Origin: Winogradskyella sp. PG-2
GTDB lineage: Bacteria; Bacteroidota; Bacteroidia; Flavobacteriales; Flavobacteriaceae
Reading direction: 5' to 3'
NCBI RefSeq assembly: GCF_000828715.1
Contig: NZ_AP014583.1
Span: forward strand, 1,300,001 to 1,364,000
DNA length: 64,000 bases
Made by a program: the position numbers and the translations under genes. The notes beneath the pieces were generated by a model, which saw nothing but the letters and a program-made list of their open reading frames with translations, had not been told where the DNA came from and ran no database searches. Positions 34,525-43,661 of the stretch are shown here, one piece after another (position 1 is the first letter of the stretch; every line of letters begins with the position of its first letter).

Positions 34525-35922
34525 ATGAAAAATCTTAGCAGATTATTTTTTGTCGTAGTGCTTCTTATGAGTTTTAGCACTTCAAACGCTCAAGACAAGA
34601 ACAATCCATGGGCTATTACAATTGGAGCAAACGCCGTTGATTTATATCCTACTGGAGGAGACGCACCTCAGGGAGATTATTTTGAAGAATTCTTTAACGT
34701 AGAAGATCACTGGAATGTATTCCCTTCTTTATCTAAAATCGCTGTATCTAGATATTTAAGTGATGGTTTCACTTTTACTGCTACAGGAACAATAAATAAA
34801 ATTGACAAACTTGGTTCTGTCGATGTCGCAGGTGAAACAATCTTAGCTACTGCTGATGATTTAACATACTTAGCCTTAGATGGTGCTGTTTCTTACAGTT
34901 TCATGAAAGTAATTAACTCTAACAAATTTGATCCTTATTTAGGTGTTGGAGGTGGTTACACTTGGGTTGACGAAGTGGGTTCTGGTACTTTAAACGGAAC
35001 TTTAGGTCTTAAATATTGGATTACTGAGAAATTAGGTGTAGATGTACAATCTACTTACAAGCACTCGTTTGAAGATTACTTACCTAAGCATTTCCAACAT
35101 TCAGTTGGCGTTACTTTCAAATTCGGTGGTGTTGATACTGATAACGATGGTATCTACGATCAAGATGATGCTTGTCCAGAAGAAGCTGGTTTAGAAATTT
35201 TCAACGGATGTCCTGATTCTGATAACGATGGTATCCAAGATTCTAAAGACGATTGTCCTAACACAGCAGGTTTAGCTGAATTTAATGGTTGTCCTGATGG
35301 TGATGGTGATGGTGTAATGGATAAAGATGATAAATGTCCTACAGTTGCTGGTTTAAGCTCTTTAATGGGATGTCCTGATGGTGATAGCGATGGTGTTGCT
35401 GATGGTGATGACAACTGTCCTACAGTTGCTGGTCCTGCTGCTAACGGTGGATGCCCATGGCCTGACACTGATGGTGATGGTATCTTAGATAAAGACGATA
35501 AATGTCCTAATGAAGCTGGTGAAGCAGCAAATGATGGTTGTCCAATACAGGCACCAAGTCCAGCGGTTATGAAAACCTTAAATGATTACGCTAAAACAAT
35601 ATTATTTGATACAGGTAAAGCCTCTATAAAGGATGCATCAGAAGCTGTTCTTGTAAATATCACAGCGATATTGAAAGAATATCCTGATTCTAGATTCCAT
35701 ATTGATGGTTATACAGATAGTACAGGTAATGCGAAATCTAATCAGTTATTATCTGAAAGAAGAGCGAATTCAGTAAGAGATTACTTAATTGTTAATGGTA
35801 TTGCTGCGGATAGATTAAATTCTAGAGGATTTGGTGAAGACAATCCTATCGACAACAACAATACGAGATCAGGTAGAAAAAATAACAGACGTGTAGAAGT
35901 TGTTCTTATACCAAGGAACTAA
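34525..35922 (+). CDS. OmpA-family outer-membrane protein with thrombospondin type 3 repeats
   Basis: A 465-aa major outer-membrane protein. Signal peptide (to SNAQ), an eight-strand-like N-terminal barrel (about 24-200), five calcium-binding thrombospondin type 3 repeats (about 204-338; each with DxDxDG followed by DxCP), and a C-terminal OmpA peptidoglycan-binding domain (about 355-465; [21 protein letters not shown] and [11 protein letters not shown]). The layout is the same as OprF-like proteins common in Flavobacteriaceae. It has its own promoter and a strong terminator, and separates the two helicase-nuclease genes. Confidence 0.93.
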   Translation: MKNLSRLFFVVVLLMSFSTSNAQDKNNPWAITIGANAVDLYPTGGDAPQGDYFEEFFNVEDHWNVFPSLSKIAVSRYLSDGFTFTATGTINKIDKLGSVDVAGETILATADDLTYLALDGAVSYSFMKVINSNKFDPYLGVGGGYTWVDEVGSGTLNGTLGLKYWITEKLGVDVQSTYKHSFEDYLPKHFQHSVGVTFKFGGVDTDNDGIYDQDDACPEEAGLEIFNGCPDSDNDGIQDSKDDCPNTAGLAEFNGCPDGDGDGVMDKDDKCPTVAGLSSLMGCPDGDSDGVADGDDNCPTVAGPAANGGCPWPDTDGDGILDKDDKCPNEAGEAANDGCPIQAPSPAVMKTLNDYAKTILFDTGKASIKDASEAVLVNITAILKEYPDSRFHIDGYTDSTGNAKSNQLLSERRANSVRDYLIVNGIAADRLNSRGFGEDNPIDNNNTRSGRKNNRRVEVVLIPRN

Positions 35923-35946
35923 AAGAAACTTCAACAGATATTAATA

Positions 35947-35976
35947 AAAACGCCTCGGAAATCCGAGGCGTTTTTT
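35947..35976 (+). terminator. Intrinsic terminator of the OmpA porin gene
   Basis: GC-rich 8-bp stem CGCCTCGG/CCGAGGCG extended by four A/T pairs, AAAT loop and six T. It ends only 11 bases before the AddB-like gene starts. Confidence 0.92.
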
Positions 35977-35987
35977 ATTTTTATAAA

Positions 35988-38747
35988 ATGGTGAGTTTTA
36001 TAAAAACGGTATTAATAGATCTTAAAGAAAAAAAGCAAAACCTAGAAGATTTACACTTTATACTTCCGAGCAAACGTGCTGGTGTATTTCTTAAACACCA
36101 ACTTTCAACTTTATTAGAGCAACCTATTTTTTCACCACGAATTCTAAGTATTGAAGAGTTTGTAGAAGAACTATCTGGTTTGCAAAGTGTGCCAAATACA
36201 GAACTTCTTTTTAGACTTTATGAAACTTATAAAAGTCTTACTAAAACGTCTGAGCAAGAGTCTTTTGATTCATTTTCTAAATGGGCACAAATTTTACTAC
36301 AAGACTTTAATGAGATTGATCGTTATCTTATACCACAAGAGCACATATTCGATTACCTAAATGCTATAAAAGAACTTAATCACTGGTCACTCGAGTCTGA
36401 GCAAACCGATTTAATAAAAAATCACTTAAAATTTTGGAAACGTCTTAAAGAATACTACGTAGCTTTTACTGAAGATCTACTTCGAACTAAACAGGGTTAT
36501 CAAGGTTTAATTTACAGAGAGGCCTCGGAAAACCTTGAGGCTTATATCGAAAACAATAGCACTACAAAACATATCTTCCTTGGATTCAACGCTCTTAATG
36601 AATCAGAATCACGAATTATTCAAGGTTTATTACAAAATGATTTAGCTGAAATATATTGGGATACTGATACAGCATTTATTAATGACAGATTACATGATGC
36701 TGGTTTATTTACAAGAGCCCATAAAGAGCATTGGAACTACTTTAAAAACCACACTTTCGATTGGATTACCTCTCATTACAAAGAGTCTAAAAATATACAA
36801 GTCGTTGGAATCCCCAAACTTGTTGGGCAAGCAAAGTATATCGGCCAGTTATTAGAGGAAATTAACCAGACCAATAAAACCCTATCTAATGTAGCTGTCG
36901 TTTTAGGAGAGGAAAACCTTTTAATTCCTGTGCTAAATTCTATTCCCAAGACCATAACTAAACTCAATGTCACAATGGGTTTGCCACTAAAATATGTGCC
37001 ATTAGCTTCGTTTTTTGACTACTTATTCTCTATTCACAAAAACAATACTAAATCCTTTTACTTTAAAGATGTCGTAAGTATTCTTTCTCATCCTTCTGTC
37101 TATCCATTATTTAAAGTTGACGCTGGTAATATATCTAGTAAATTAGTAACGCATATTCAAAAAAACAACTTAGTCTATATTACAGCTGACGACTTATTAA
37201 AACATGCAGCTTCTCATACAGAACTCATTAATTTATTATTTAAACCTTGGGGAGATAAATCTGAAATCGCTCTAAAAAATTGCTCCACTCTTATTTTAAG
37301 AATGAAGACAAATTTTGGAGATAGTAAACAAAGTAATAGTCTGGAGTTAGAGTATTTATATCGCTTTCATACATTATTTAATCAGCTTTCACAACTAGAC
37401 ACCTCCTACAAACATCTTAATTCAGTAACCACTTTACATACTATATATAAAGAGCTATTAAGTCTAGAAACCCTAGATTTTAAAGGGGAACCTCTTGAGG
37501 GCTTGCAAATTATGGGCATGTTAGAATCTCGAGTCTTAGACTTTGAAACAGTAATTATAAGTTCAGTAAATGAAGGTATCCTTCCCTCAGGAAAAACAAA
37601 TAATTCGTTTATTCCTTTCGATGTGAAAGTCGAAAACAACTTACCGACCTATAAGGAAAAAGATGCTGTTTATACGTATCACTTCTACAGGCTTTTACAA
37701 CGCGCTAAAAACGTTTATATTCTATATAATACTGAGGTTGACGCCTTAAAAGGCGGAGAGAAAAGTAGATTTATTACACAATTAGAAATTGAAAATAAGC
37801 ATAAAATCAAACACTCCATTATTTCCCCAGAAGTACCAATTATTGAAAAACAATTAAAGAAAATTTCTAAAACACCTTTGGTAATAGAAAAACTAAAGGT
37901 GCTCTCTCTTAAAGGATTTTCACCATCATCCTTGACCAACTATATGAGAAATCCTATGGATTTTTATTATGACAAAATTCTTCGTATAAGAGAATTTAAA
38001 GAGGTAGAGGAAAATATTGCAGCAAATACTTTAGGTTCTGTCATTCATAACACACTAGAAGACTTTTATAAGCCGTTAGAAGACTCTTTTCTCACTTTGG
38101 ACCATCTCGTGAGTTTTAAAGCTAAAATACTAAATACCGTTACAAAACACTTTAAGGAATTATATAAAGACGGTGACTTTACCAAAGGTAAAAACCTCAT
38201 AATTTTCGAAATTGCACAACGTTATATTTCCAATTTTATCAATACCGAAATTGAAAGTCTTAAAGCCGGACATAAAATAAAAATTCTAGCAATTGAAGCT
38301 GATGAAAAAATAGAATTTCCAGTTGAAAGCCTAGACTTTCCTATAAGACTTACTGGAAAAGTTGATAGAATCGACCAATTTAATGGTGTAACGCGCATTA
38401 TAGACTATAAGTCTGGTAAGGTTGAACAAAACAAAGTTGAAATTACAAATTGGGAAGATTTAACTTCGGATTACAACAAATACAGTAAGTCATTTCAGGT
38501 ATTATGTTATGCTTATATGATGCATCAAAACAGCTTAATAACATTACCTATTGAAGCTGGTATCATTTCTTTTAAAAATCTTAATGGAGGGTTTCTTAAA
38601 TTTGGTAAAAAAGAATCAACTTACAGCAGAACTAAAGATCAACTTATTACAGAAGAAACATTGAATAACTTCGAAATTGAACTGAAAAAACTAATTATAG
38701 ACATCTGTAATCCAGATCTTGATTTCGTTGAAAAAGAACTCGACTAA
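35988..38747 (+). CDS. AddB-like PD-(D/E)XK nuclease protein
   Basis: A 919-aa protein resembling AddB: an N-terminal helicase-like region with no functional Walker A (LPSKRAGVFLKHQL at about residues 24-37 stands where GKT would be), and a C-terminal RecB-type nuclease (about 660-919) with LGSVIHNTLEDFY, GKVDRIDQF and IIDYKSGKVE as the Asp/Glu-Lys core. AddB proteins pair with AddA to process DNA ends. The likely partner is the 30030 gene. The ATG is 11 bases after a terminator, so the promoter must overlap it or some readthrough occurs. Its stop overlaps the next ATG (TAATG). Confidence 0.85.
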   Translation: MVSFIKTVLIDLKEKKQNLEDLHFILPSKRAGVFLKHQLSTLLEQPIFSPRILSIEEFVEELSGLQSVPNTELLFRLYETYKSLTKTSEQESFDSFSKWAQILLQDFNEIDRYLIPQEHIFDYLNAIKELNHWSLESEQTDLIKNHLKFWKRLKEYYVAFTEDLLRTKQGYQGLIYREASENLEAYIENNSTTKHIFLGFNALNESESRIIQGLLQNDLAEIYWDTDTAFINDRLHDAGLFTRAHKEHWNYFKNHTFDWITSHYKESKNIQVVGIPKLVGQAKYIGQLLEEINQTNKTLSNVAVVLGEENLLIPVLNSIPKTITKLNVTMGLPLKYVPLASFFDYLFSIHKNNTKSFYFKDVVSILSHPSVYPLFKVDAGNISSKLVTHIQKNNLVYITADDLLKHAASHTELINLLFKPWGDKSEIALKNCSTLILRMKTNFGDSKQSNSLELEYLYRFHTLFNQLSQLDTSYKHLNSVTTLHTIYKELLSLETLDFKGEPLEGLQIMGMLESRVLDFETVIISSVNEGILPSGKTNNSFIPFDVKVENNLPTYKEKDAVYTYHFYRLLQRAKNVYILYNTEVDALKGGEKSRFITQLEIENKHKIKHSIISPEVPIIEKQLKKISKTPLVIEKLKVLSLKGFSPSSLTNYMRNPMDFYYDKILRIREFKEVEENIAANTLGSVIHNTLEDFYKPLEDSFLTLDHLVSFKAKILNTVTKHFKELYKDGDFTKGKNLIIFEIAQRYISNFINTEIESLKAGHKIKILAIEADEKIEFPVESLDFPIRLTGKVDRIDQFNGVTRIIDYKSGKVEQNKVEITNWEDLTSDYNKYSKSFQVLCYAYMMHQNSLITLPIEAGIISFKNLNGGFLKFGKKESTYSRTKDQLITEETLNNFEIELKKLIIDICNPDLDFVEKELD

Positions 38748-39592
38748 TGAGAATTGAAAAGAATATCATTTTAAATAGAACGGATAAAAAGCCTTTACTC
38801 ATAGACACCTTTTACTCTGAAAGTAAAACCGATCAACCCATTGTTGTTTTTTGTCATGGTTACAAAGGGTTTAAAGATTGGGGAGCTTGGAATCTTATGG
38901 CAGAAGCTATAGCCGAAGCTGGTTTTTGCTTCATTAAGTTTAATTTTTCTCATAATGGTGGCACCGTTGAAAACCCAATTGATTTTCCGGACTTAGAGGC
39001 TTTCGGAAATAACAACTATACAAAAGAGTTAGATGATTTAAATGATGTGTTAGATTGGATTGTAAGCCATTTCACTAATAATACTAAGGTCGTTGTGAAT
39101 CAAATATGTTTGATGGGTCATAGTCGTGGCGGTGGAATAGCTATATTAAAAGCTTCTGAGGATAACAGAATTACAAAACTCATTACGTTGGCAAGCATTA
39201 GTGATTTTGGAACAAGGACTTACACTATTGGTAATCTTAAAGAGTGGGAAGAAAAAGGGGTGAAATATGTTCTAAATGGTAGAACGAAACAACAAATGCC
39301 TCATTTTTATCAATTTTATAAAGACTTTAAAGCTAATGAAGAACGCTTACATATTGAATCTGCAATAAAAAGATTACAAATTCCAATCCTCATTATTCAT
39401 GGTGATAATGATACATCAATATCAATAAATGAAGCAAAAGAATTAAATAAATGGAATCCTAATAGCCAACTTGAAGTTATAGGAGAAGCTGATCATGTGT
39501 TTAATACTAAACATCCATGGAGCACCAATAACTTGTCGCCTCAATTAGATGAAGCAAATCGTTTGATAATAAATTTTATTTCAAACCACTAA
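38747..39592 (+). CDS. Alpha/beta hydrolase
   Basis: A 281-aa serine hydrolase of the alpha/beta fold. Oxyanion motif FCHGYKGFKDWG, nucleophile Ser in LMGHSRGGG (about residue 125), acidic residue in IIHGDNDTSI and catalytic His in GEADHVFNTKHPW. No signal peptide. It resembles the dienelactone-hydrolase/acyl-peptidase-like group; the substrate is unknown. The ATG overlaps the AddB-like stop (TAATG), so the two are coupled. Its last 17 bases overlap the convergent universal stress gene. Confidence 0.88.
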   Translation: MRIEKNIILNRTDKKPLLIDTFYSESKTDQPIVVFCHGYKGFKDWGAWNLMAEAIAEAGFCFIKFNFSHNGGTVENPIDFPDLEAFGNNNYTKELDDLNDVLDWIVSHFTNNTKVVVNQICLMGHSRGGGIAILKASEDNRITKLITLASISDFGTRTYTIGNLKEWEEKGVKYVLNGRTKQQMPHFYQFYKDFKANEERLHIESAIKRLQIPILIIHGDNDTSISINEAKELNKWNPNSQLEVIGEADHVFNTKHPWSTNNLSPQLDEANRLIINFISNH

Positions 39593-40373
39593 GCACTAAA
39601 ACAGGTAATTCTGTGCTATGAAAATCTTCTTTTAAAACTGTATCATCTTCCCAAAGTTTCTTAAAGAAACCTCTTTTACGCCTAACAACACATAATAAAT
39701 CTGGAGAATTAGATTTATAATGTTCTAACACAGCTTGAAATGTAGTTGGGCGCTCAGCAATAGTCTTATTTGTAATTATACCTCCCAATTCTTCGTTAAG
39801 AATAAAGTCTTCGTCTTTATGATGCTTTGTTTTCACTAAAAGTATATTAACAACAGCCTTAAATTGGTTTTTAATAGATAATAAAGGCTTTAAAACACCT
39901 TCTTTTTTTACTAAAGCAGATTTAACAGCAACTAATATTTTAACTATAGGTTTATAAACATAATCTTCTGGTACTATTAACGCTGGTATTTGTGTACGCT
40001 TTATAATTTTTCCTGAGGTTTTCCCTAAATAGACCTCATCCTTAATAGAATTTGTACGAGGTTCTAAAATGATTAAATCTACTTCTAAAGCATCACAAAC
40101 TTTCTCTAACGTATCTACCAATTTTCCCTTAAACGTTCTAGTGTAGACTTGAACATCTTTTGTGTCTATCGAAGCAACATGACCATCTAAAAAATCTTTG
40201 GATTCTTTTTCAATAATAGAATCTACATTGATCATGGTTCCTGCTTTGGTATAAACATTATATATTTGAACGACATATAACTTTGCACCAAATGCTTTAG
40301 CAAAATCAACAGCATATTGTAAATGTGATTTTGCGTTTTTTGAAGACCCAACAGGAACTAGTATTGTTTTCAT
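39576..40373 (-). CDS. Universal stress protein, two UspA-like domains
   Basis: A 265-aa tandem UspA-type protein. The start is the ATG at 40373 (MKTILVPVGSSKNAKSHLQYA, a typical first strand and helix); an ATG-like codon further upstream would add a non-homologous leader overlapping the divergent gene. The first domain keeps a nucleotide-binding-like segment (LGKTSGKIIKRTQIPALIVP); the second (about residues 140-265) is more divergent. Such proteins respond to starvation or redox stress. A -7 box lies 18 bases before the ATG. Confidence 0.88.
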   Translation of the reverse strand: MKTILVPVGSSKNAKSHLQYAVDFAKAFGAKLYVVQIYNVYTKAGTMINVDSIIEKESKDFLDGHVASIDTKDVQVYTRTFKGKLVDTLEKVCDALEVDLIILEPRTNSIKDEVYLGKTSGKIIKRTQIPALIVPEDYVYKPIVKILVAVKSALVKKEGVLKPLLSIKNQFKAVVNILLVKTKHHKDEDFILNEELGGIITNKTIAERPTTFQAVLEHYKSNSPDLLCVVRRKRGFFKKLWEDDTVLKEDFHSTELPVLVLSGLK

Positions 40374-40390
40374 CACGTGTGAATTTAATG

Positions 40391-40398
40391 CAAAAGTA
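40391..40398 (-). promoter_or_regulatory. -7 box for the universal stress gene (minus strand)
   Basis: Reads TACTTTTG on the minus strand. The divergent starts at 40373 and 40409 are only 35 bases apart, so both promoters must overlap the neighbouring gene starts. Confidence 0.5.
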
Positions 40399-40408
40399 AA
40401 CATTATTA

Positions 40409-40909
40409 ATGATTCGGAAGGCCAACTCAGCAGATATAGAAACAATAATGCACATAACAAAAGCTTGTGCTAAAACCATGATAGCCAATGGAATTTATCA
40501 ATGGAATACGCATTATCCAAATCCTGCTGCTTTTGAAAATGACATTAAACGAGATGAACTTTATGTGCTAGAGATTGATGGGCAGGTTAAAGGCACTATC
40601 GTAATTTCTACTCTTATGGATGAAGAATATGTTCCTATTAAATGGCTTACTGAAAATGAAAACAATATCTATATTCATCGCTTAGCCATTCATCCTGAAT
40701 TACAAGGGAAAGGTTTTGCGCAACAATTAATGGACTTCGCAGAACAATTTGCCATAGAAAACAACTATAGATCTATTCGTTTAGATACCTTTTCTCAGAA
40801 CAAAAGAAATCAAAAATTTTACGAACTTCGTGGCTATAAACAATTAGGTGATATTTATTTCCCGAAGCAAAGCGAATACCCTTTTCATTGTTATGAACTA
40901 GTCTTTTGA
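40409..40909 (+). CDS. GNAT family N-acetyltransferase
   Basis: A 166-aa GNAT acetyltransferase. The acetyl-CoA-binding motif A is clear: IHRLAIHPELQGKGFAQQLMDFAE (Q-x-x-G-x-G/A), with the following RLDTFSQNKRNQKFYELRGYKQLG typical of motif B. The substrate is unknown. The stop codon overlaps the TTG start of the MATE exporter (TTGA), so the two are translated together. Confidence 0.9.
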   Translation: MIRKANSADIETIMHITKACAKTMIANGIYQWNTHYPNPAAFENDIKRDELYVLEIDGQVKGTIVISTLMDEEYVPIKWLTENENNIYIHRLAIHPELQGKGFAQQLMDFAEQFAIENNYRSIRLDTFSQNKRNQKFYELRGYKQLGDIYFPKQSEYPFHCYELVF

Positions 40910-42240
40910 ATACATCAATAACATTAAAACAAATCAATAAACTCGCAATACCAGCATTAATTTCTGGTGTATCTGAACCTATTTTATCTTTATCAGATTC
41001 AGCAATTATTGGTAATATGGATTTTAATGCTACCGAATCTTTAGCTGCTGTTGGTATTGTAGGCACATTTATGTCTATGTTGATTTGGGTTTTAGGTCAA
41101 ACTCGTAGTTCTATATCATCAATAGTATCTCAATATGTTGGAGCAGATAATCTCAACGCTGTAAAAAACTTACCTGCTCAAGCTATATTCTTAATCACAT
41201 CGTTAAGCATTCTAATTATCCTAACAACATATCCATTTGCTTCGCAGATTTTCCAATTTTACAACGCTTCAGATACTATTCTAAACTATAGTGTTGATTA
41301 TTACCAAATAAGAGTGTTCGGCTTTCCATTTACACTATTCACTATTGCTGTTTTTGGAACTTTTAGAGGTCTTCAAAACACCTACTATCCAATGCTAATT
41401 GCTATTGCTGGCGCGGCTTCAAATATTGTTTTAGATATTGTTTTTGTGTATGGTATTGAAGGTCTAATCCCTGCAATGCATATTAAAGGTGCGGCTTATG
41501 CTAGTGTTATTGCGCAAGTTATTATGGCTGGTCTTTCGGCATATTACTTACTAAAGAAAACAGATATTCCGCTATGGGTTAAGTTCCCCTTTAATCCAGA
41601 GATTAAACGTTTTACAATAATGATCCTTAATTTATTCGTTAGGACTATATTCTTAAATGTGGCTTTATATTTCGGTACAAGCTTTGCTACAAAATACGGA
41701 ACAAATTATATCGCAGCCTATACAATAGCGATTAACCTGTGGTTCTTGGGTGCATTCCTAATTGATGGTTATGCCAGTGCTGGTAATATTTTATCAGGAA
41801 AACTTCTAGGTGCAAAAGACTACAAAAACTTAGTAGATTTAAGTACAAAACTGATTAAATACGGTGTAATTATAGGTGTGGTTTTAGGTATTATTGGTGC
41901 TATCTTATATTATCCCTTAGGGAAACTGTTTAGTAATGATGAAAAGGTTTTAAATGAGTTTTATAATATCTTCTGGATTATACTTATAATGCAACCATTA
42001 TGTGCTTTAGCGTTTATTTTTGATGGTGTTTTTAAAGGTCTAGGTAAAATGAAATACCTTAGAAATGTCTTATTATTTTCAACCCTATTTGTCTTTATAC
42101 CTGTTGTTTTTTTGGCAGATGCCTTAGACTATAAACTTTATGGTGTTTTCTTCGCTTTTACGCTTTGGATAATAGCACGCGGATTACCATTAATTATAAA
42201 ATTCAGAAAAACATTTAAACCCCTTGCTCAAAACTCGTAA
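40906..42240 (+). CDS. MATE family efflux transporter
   Basis: A 444-aa inner-membrane multidrug/toxin exporter with about 12 hydrophobic segments. The MATE signatures are seen: an N-terminal IPALISGVSEPILSLSDSAIIG, IRVFGFPFTLFTIAVFGTFRGLQNT and NIVLDIVFVYG, repeated in weaker form in the second half. The DinF-like subgroup is the closest by eye. The start is TTG overlapping the GNAT stop by four bases; the next ATG is much further in and would lose the first helix. Substrate unknown. Confidence 0.9.
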   Translation: MNTSITLKQINKLAIPALISGVSEPILSLSDSAIIGNMDFNATESLAAVGIVGTFMSMLIWVLGQTRSSISSIVSQYVGADNLNAVKNLPAQAIFLITSLSILIILTTYPFASQIFQFYNASDTILNYSVDYYQIRVFGFPFTLFTIAVFGTFRGLQNTYYPMLIAIAGAASNIVLDIVFVYGIEGLIPAMHIKGAAYASVIAQVIMAGLSAYYLLKKTDIPLWVKFPFNPEIKRFTIMILNLFVRTIFLNVALYFGTSFATKYGTNYIAAYTIAINLWFLGAFLIDGYASAGNILSGKLLGAKDYKNLVDLSTKLIKYGVIIGVVLGIIGAILYYPLGKLFSNDEKVLNEFYNIFWIILIMQPLCALAFIFDGVFKGLGKMKYLRNVLLFSTLFVFIPVVFLADALDYKLYGVFFAFTLWIIARGLPLIIKFRKTFKPLAQNS

Positions 42241-42273
42241 ATTTGACCCATAGATTTACACTAAATTATAAAT

Positions 42274-42372
42274 ATGGATATTCTCAATTTTTTAGGTGGA
42301 AATGGATTATTCTTAATCCTAGGACTTGTGCTTATTATCGTATATTTTGTAAACCGAAATAAAAGACGTTAA
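42274..42372 (+). CDS. 32-residue single-pass membrane protein
   Basis: A small frame from ATG 42274 to TAA 42372: MDILNFLGGNG, then a hydrophobic segment (LFLILGLVLIIVYFV), then a basic tail (NRNKRR). This is a classic small membrane protein with the tail expected in the cytosol. It is supported by position: it fills the gap between the MATE gene and queD, its stop overlaps the queD ATG (TAATG), and codon use matches the neighbours. No function can be given; it may modulate a neighbouring membrane protein such as the exporter (inference). Confidence 0.65.
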   Translation: MDILNFLGGNGLFLILGLVLIIVYFVNRNKRR

Positions 42373-42824
42373 TGAGCAACATACGTATTACAAAACAATT
42401 TTCTTTTGAAGCGGGTCATGCACTTCATGGTTATGATGGTAAATGTAAAAACTTACATGGTCATAGCTATCACTTATTTGTAACTGTAATTGGCACTCCA
42501 ATTAATGATAATACAAATTCAAAATATGGAATGGTGATAGATTTTGGTGATTTAAAAAGAATAGTTAATAATGAAATAGTTGATGTCTTTGACCATACTA
42601 TGATTTTTAACCAAAATACACCTCACCTAGAATTAGCAAATGACTTAAAAAATAATGGACACAATATAATCTTGGTAGACTATCAGCCTACTACAGAAAT
42701 GATGATTATAGATTTTGCTGAAAAAATAAAACAACGTCTCCCAAAAAATATTAAACTTCATTCTTTAAAATTGCAAGAAACGGCTACCAGCTTTGCTCAA
42801 TGGTATGCTTCTGATAATGAATAA
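42372..42824 (+). CDS. queD: 6-carboxy-5,6,7,8-tetrahydropterin synthase (QueD/PTPS family)
   Basis: A 150-aa PTPS-family enzyme. Zinc histidines and the catalytic cysteine are visible in the N-terminal block FEAGHALHGYDGKCKNLHGHSYHL. MVIDFGDLKRIVN, FDHTMIFNQ and PTTEMMIIDFAEKI complete the fold. In bacteria this makes 6-carboxytetrahydropterin for queuosine, although related enzymes act in biopterin synthesis. No other queuosine gene is in the window. It overlaps both neighbours (TAATG upstream, eight bases with lpxH downstream). Confidence 0.9.
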   Translation: MSNIRITKQFSFEAGHALHGYDGKCKNLHGHSYHLFVTVIGTPINDNTNSKYGMVIDFGDLKRIVNNEIVDVFDHTMIFNQNTPHLELANDLKNNGHNIILVDYQPTTEMMIIDFAEKIKQRLPKNIKLHSLKLQETATSFAQWYASDNE

Positions 42825-43596
42825 TAATAACCACATAACCATTCCTAACGGAAAAAAAATCTACTTTGCTTCAGACAATCATCTAGGCGCTCCAACAATG
42901 GAAGCTTCTCGTCCTCGCGAAAAAAAATTCGTAGCTTGGTTAGATGAAATAAAACAAGATGCAGCAGCTATTTTTTTACTTGGGGATTTATTTGATTTTT
43001 GGTTTGAATATAAAACCGTTGTGCCTAAAGGATTTGCTAGAACTTTAGGTAAGTTGGCCGAAATAGCAGATTCTGGTATTCCAATTCATTATTTCGTTGG
43101 CAACCACGACCTTTGGATGAATGGTTATTTTGAAGAAGAACTCGGCATTCCTGTATATCATAAGCCTCAAGAATTCAAAATTCAAAATTCAGAATTTTTT
43201 ATTGGTCATGGTGATGGTCTAGGTCCTGGTGACAAAGGTTACAAGCGCATGAAAAAAGTATTTATTAGTCCTTTTTTTAAATGGCTATTTAAATGGGGAC
43301 ATCCAGATATTGGTATGCGTATTGCTCAATACTTTTCAGTTAAAAATAAAATGATTTCGGGAGATGATGACGCCAAATTTTTAGGAGAAGACAATGAGTG
43401 GTTAGCGGTTTACAGTAAACGCAAACTTGAAGAAAAACATCGCGATTATTTTGTGTTTGGTCATCGACATTTACCTCTAGAAATTCAACTGAATGAGTCT
43501 TCAAAATACATCAACTTAGGGGATTGGATTCAATATTATACTTATGGTGTTTTTGATGGTGAAAGCTTTCAATTAAAAACATTTCAAAAAGACTAA
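42817..43596 (+). CDS. lpxH: UDP-2,3-diacylglucosamine diphosphatase LpxH
   Basis: A 259-aa calcineurin-like phosphoesterase of the LpxH group, which makes lipid X in lipid A synthesis. Metal motifs: FASDNHLGAP, LLGDLFDFWFEY, VGNHDLWM, IGHGDGLGPGD and VFGHRHLP. The ATG at 42817 (MNNNNHITIPNGKKIYF) overlaps the queD stop by eight bases; upstream in-frame codons lie inside queD and are not likely starts. The next gene follows as a separate lipoprotein sulfatase. Confidence 0.9.
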   Translation: MNNNNHITIPNGKKIYFASDNHLGAPTMEASRPREKKFVAWLDEIKQDAAAIFLLGDLFDFWFEYKTVVPKGFARTLGKLAEIADSGIPIHYFVGNHDLWMNGYFEEELGIPVYHKPQEFKIQNSEFFIGHGDGLGPGDKGYKRMKKVFISPFFKWLFKWGHPDIGMRIAQYFSVKNKMISGDDDAKFLGEDNEWLAVYSKRKLEEKHRDYFVFGHRHLPLEIQLNESSKYINLGDWIQYYTYGVFDGESFQLKTFQKD

Positions 43597-43661
43597 ATGT
43601 GATATTACATAGTGGAATTAAACCTTCATTAATATCCTTAGTCTTATATAAAATCAACTTT

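Noticed and set aside
35134..35540. Dense short repeats resembling a CRISPR or satellite array
   Set aside because: They are the five thrombospondin type 3 repeats of the OmpA protein; spacing and variation follow the codons.
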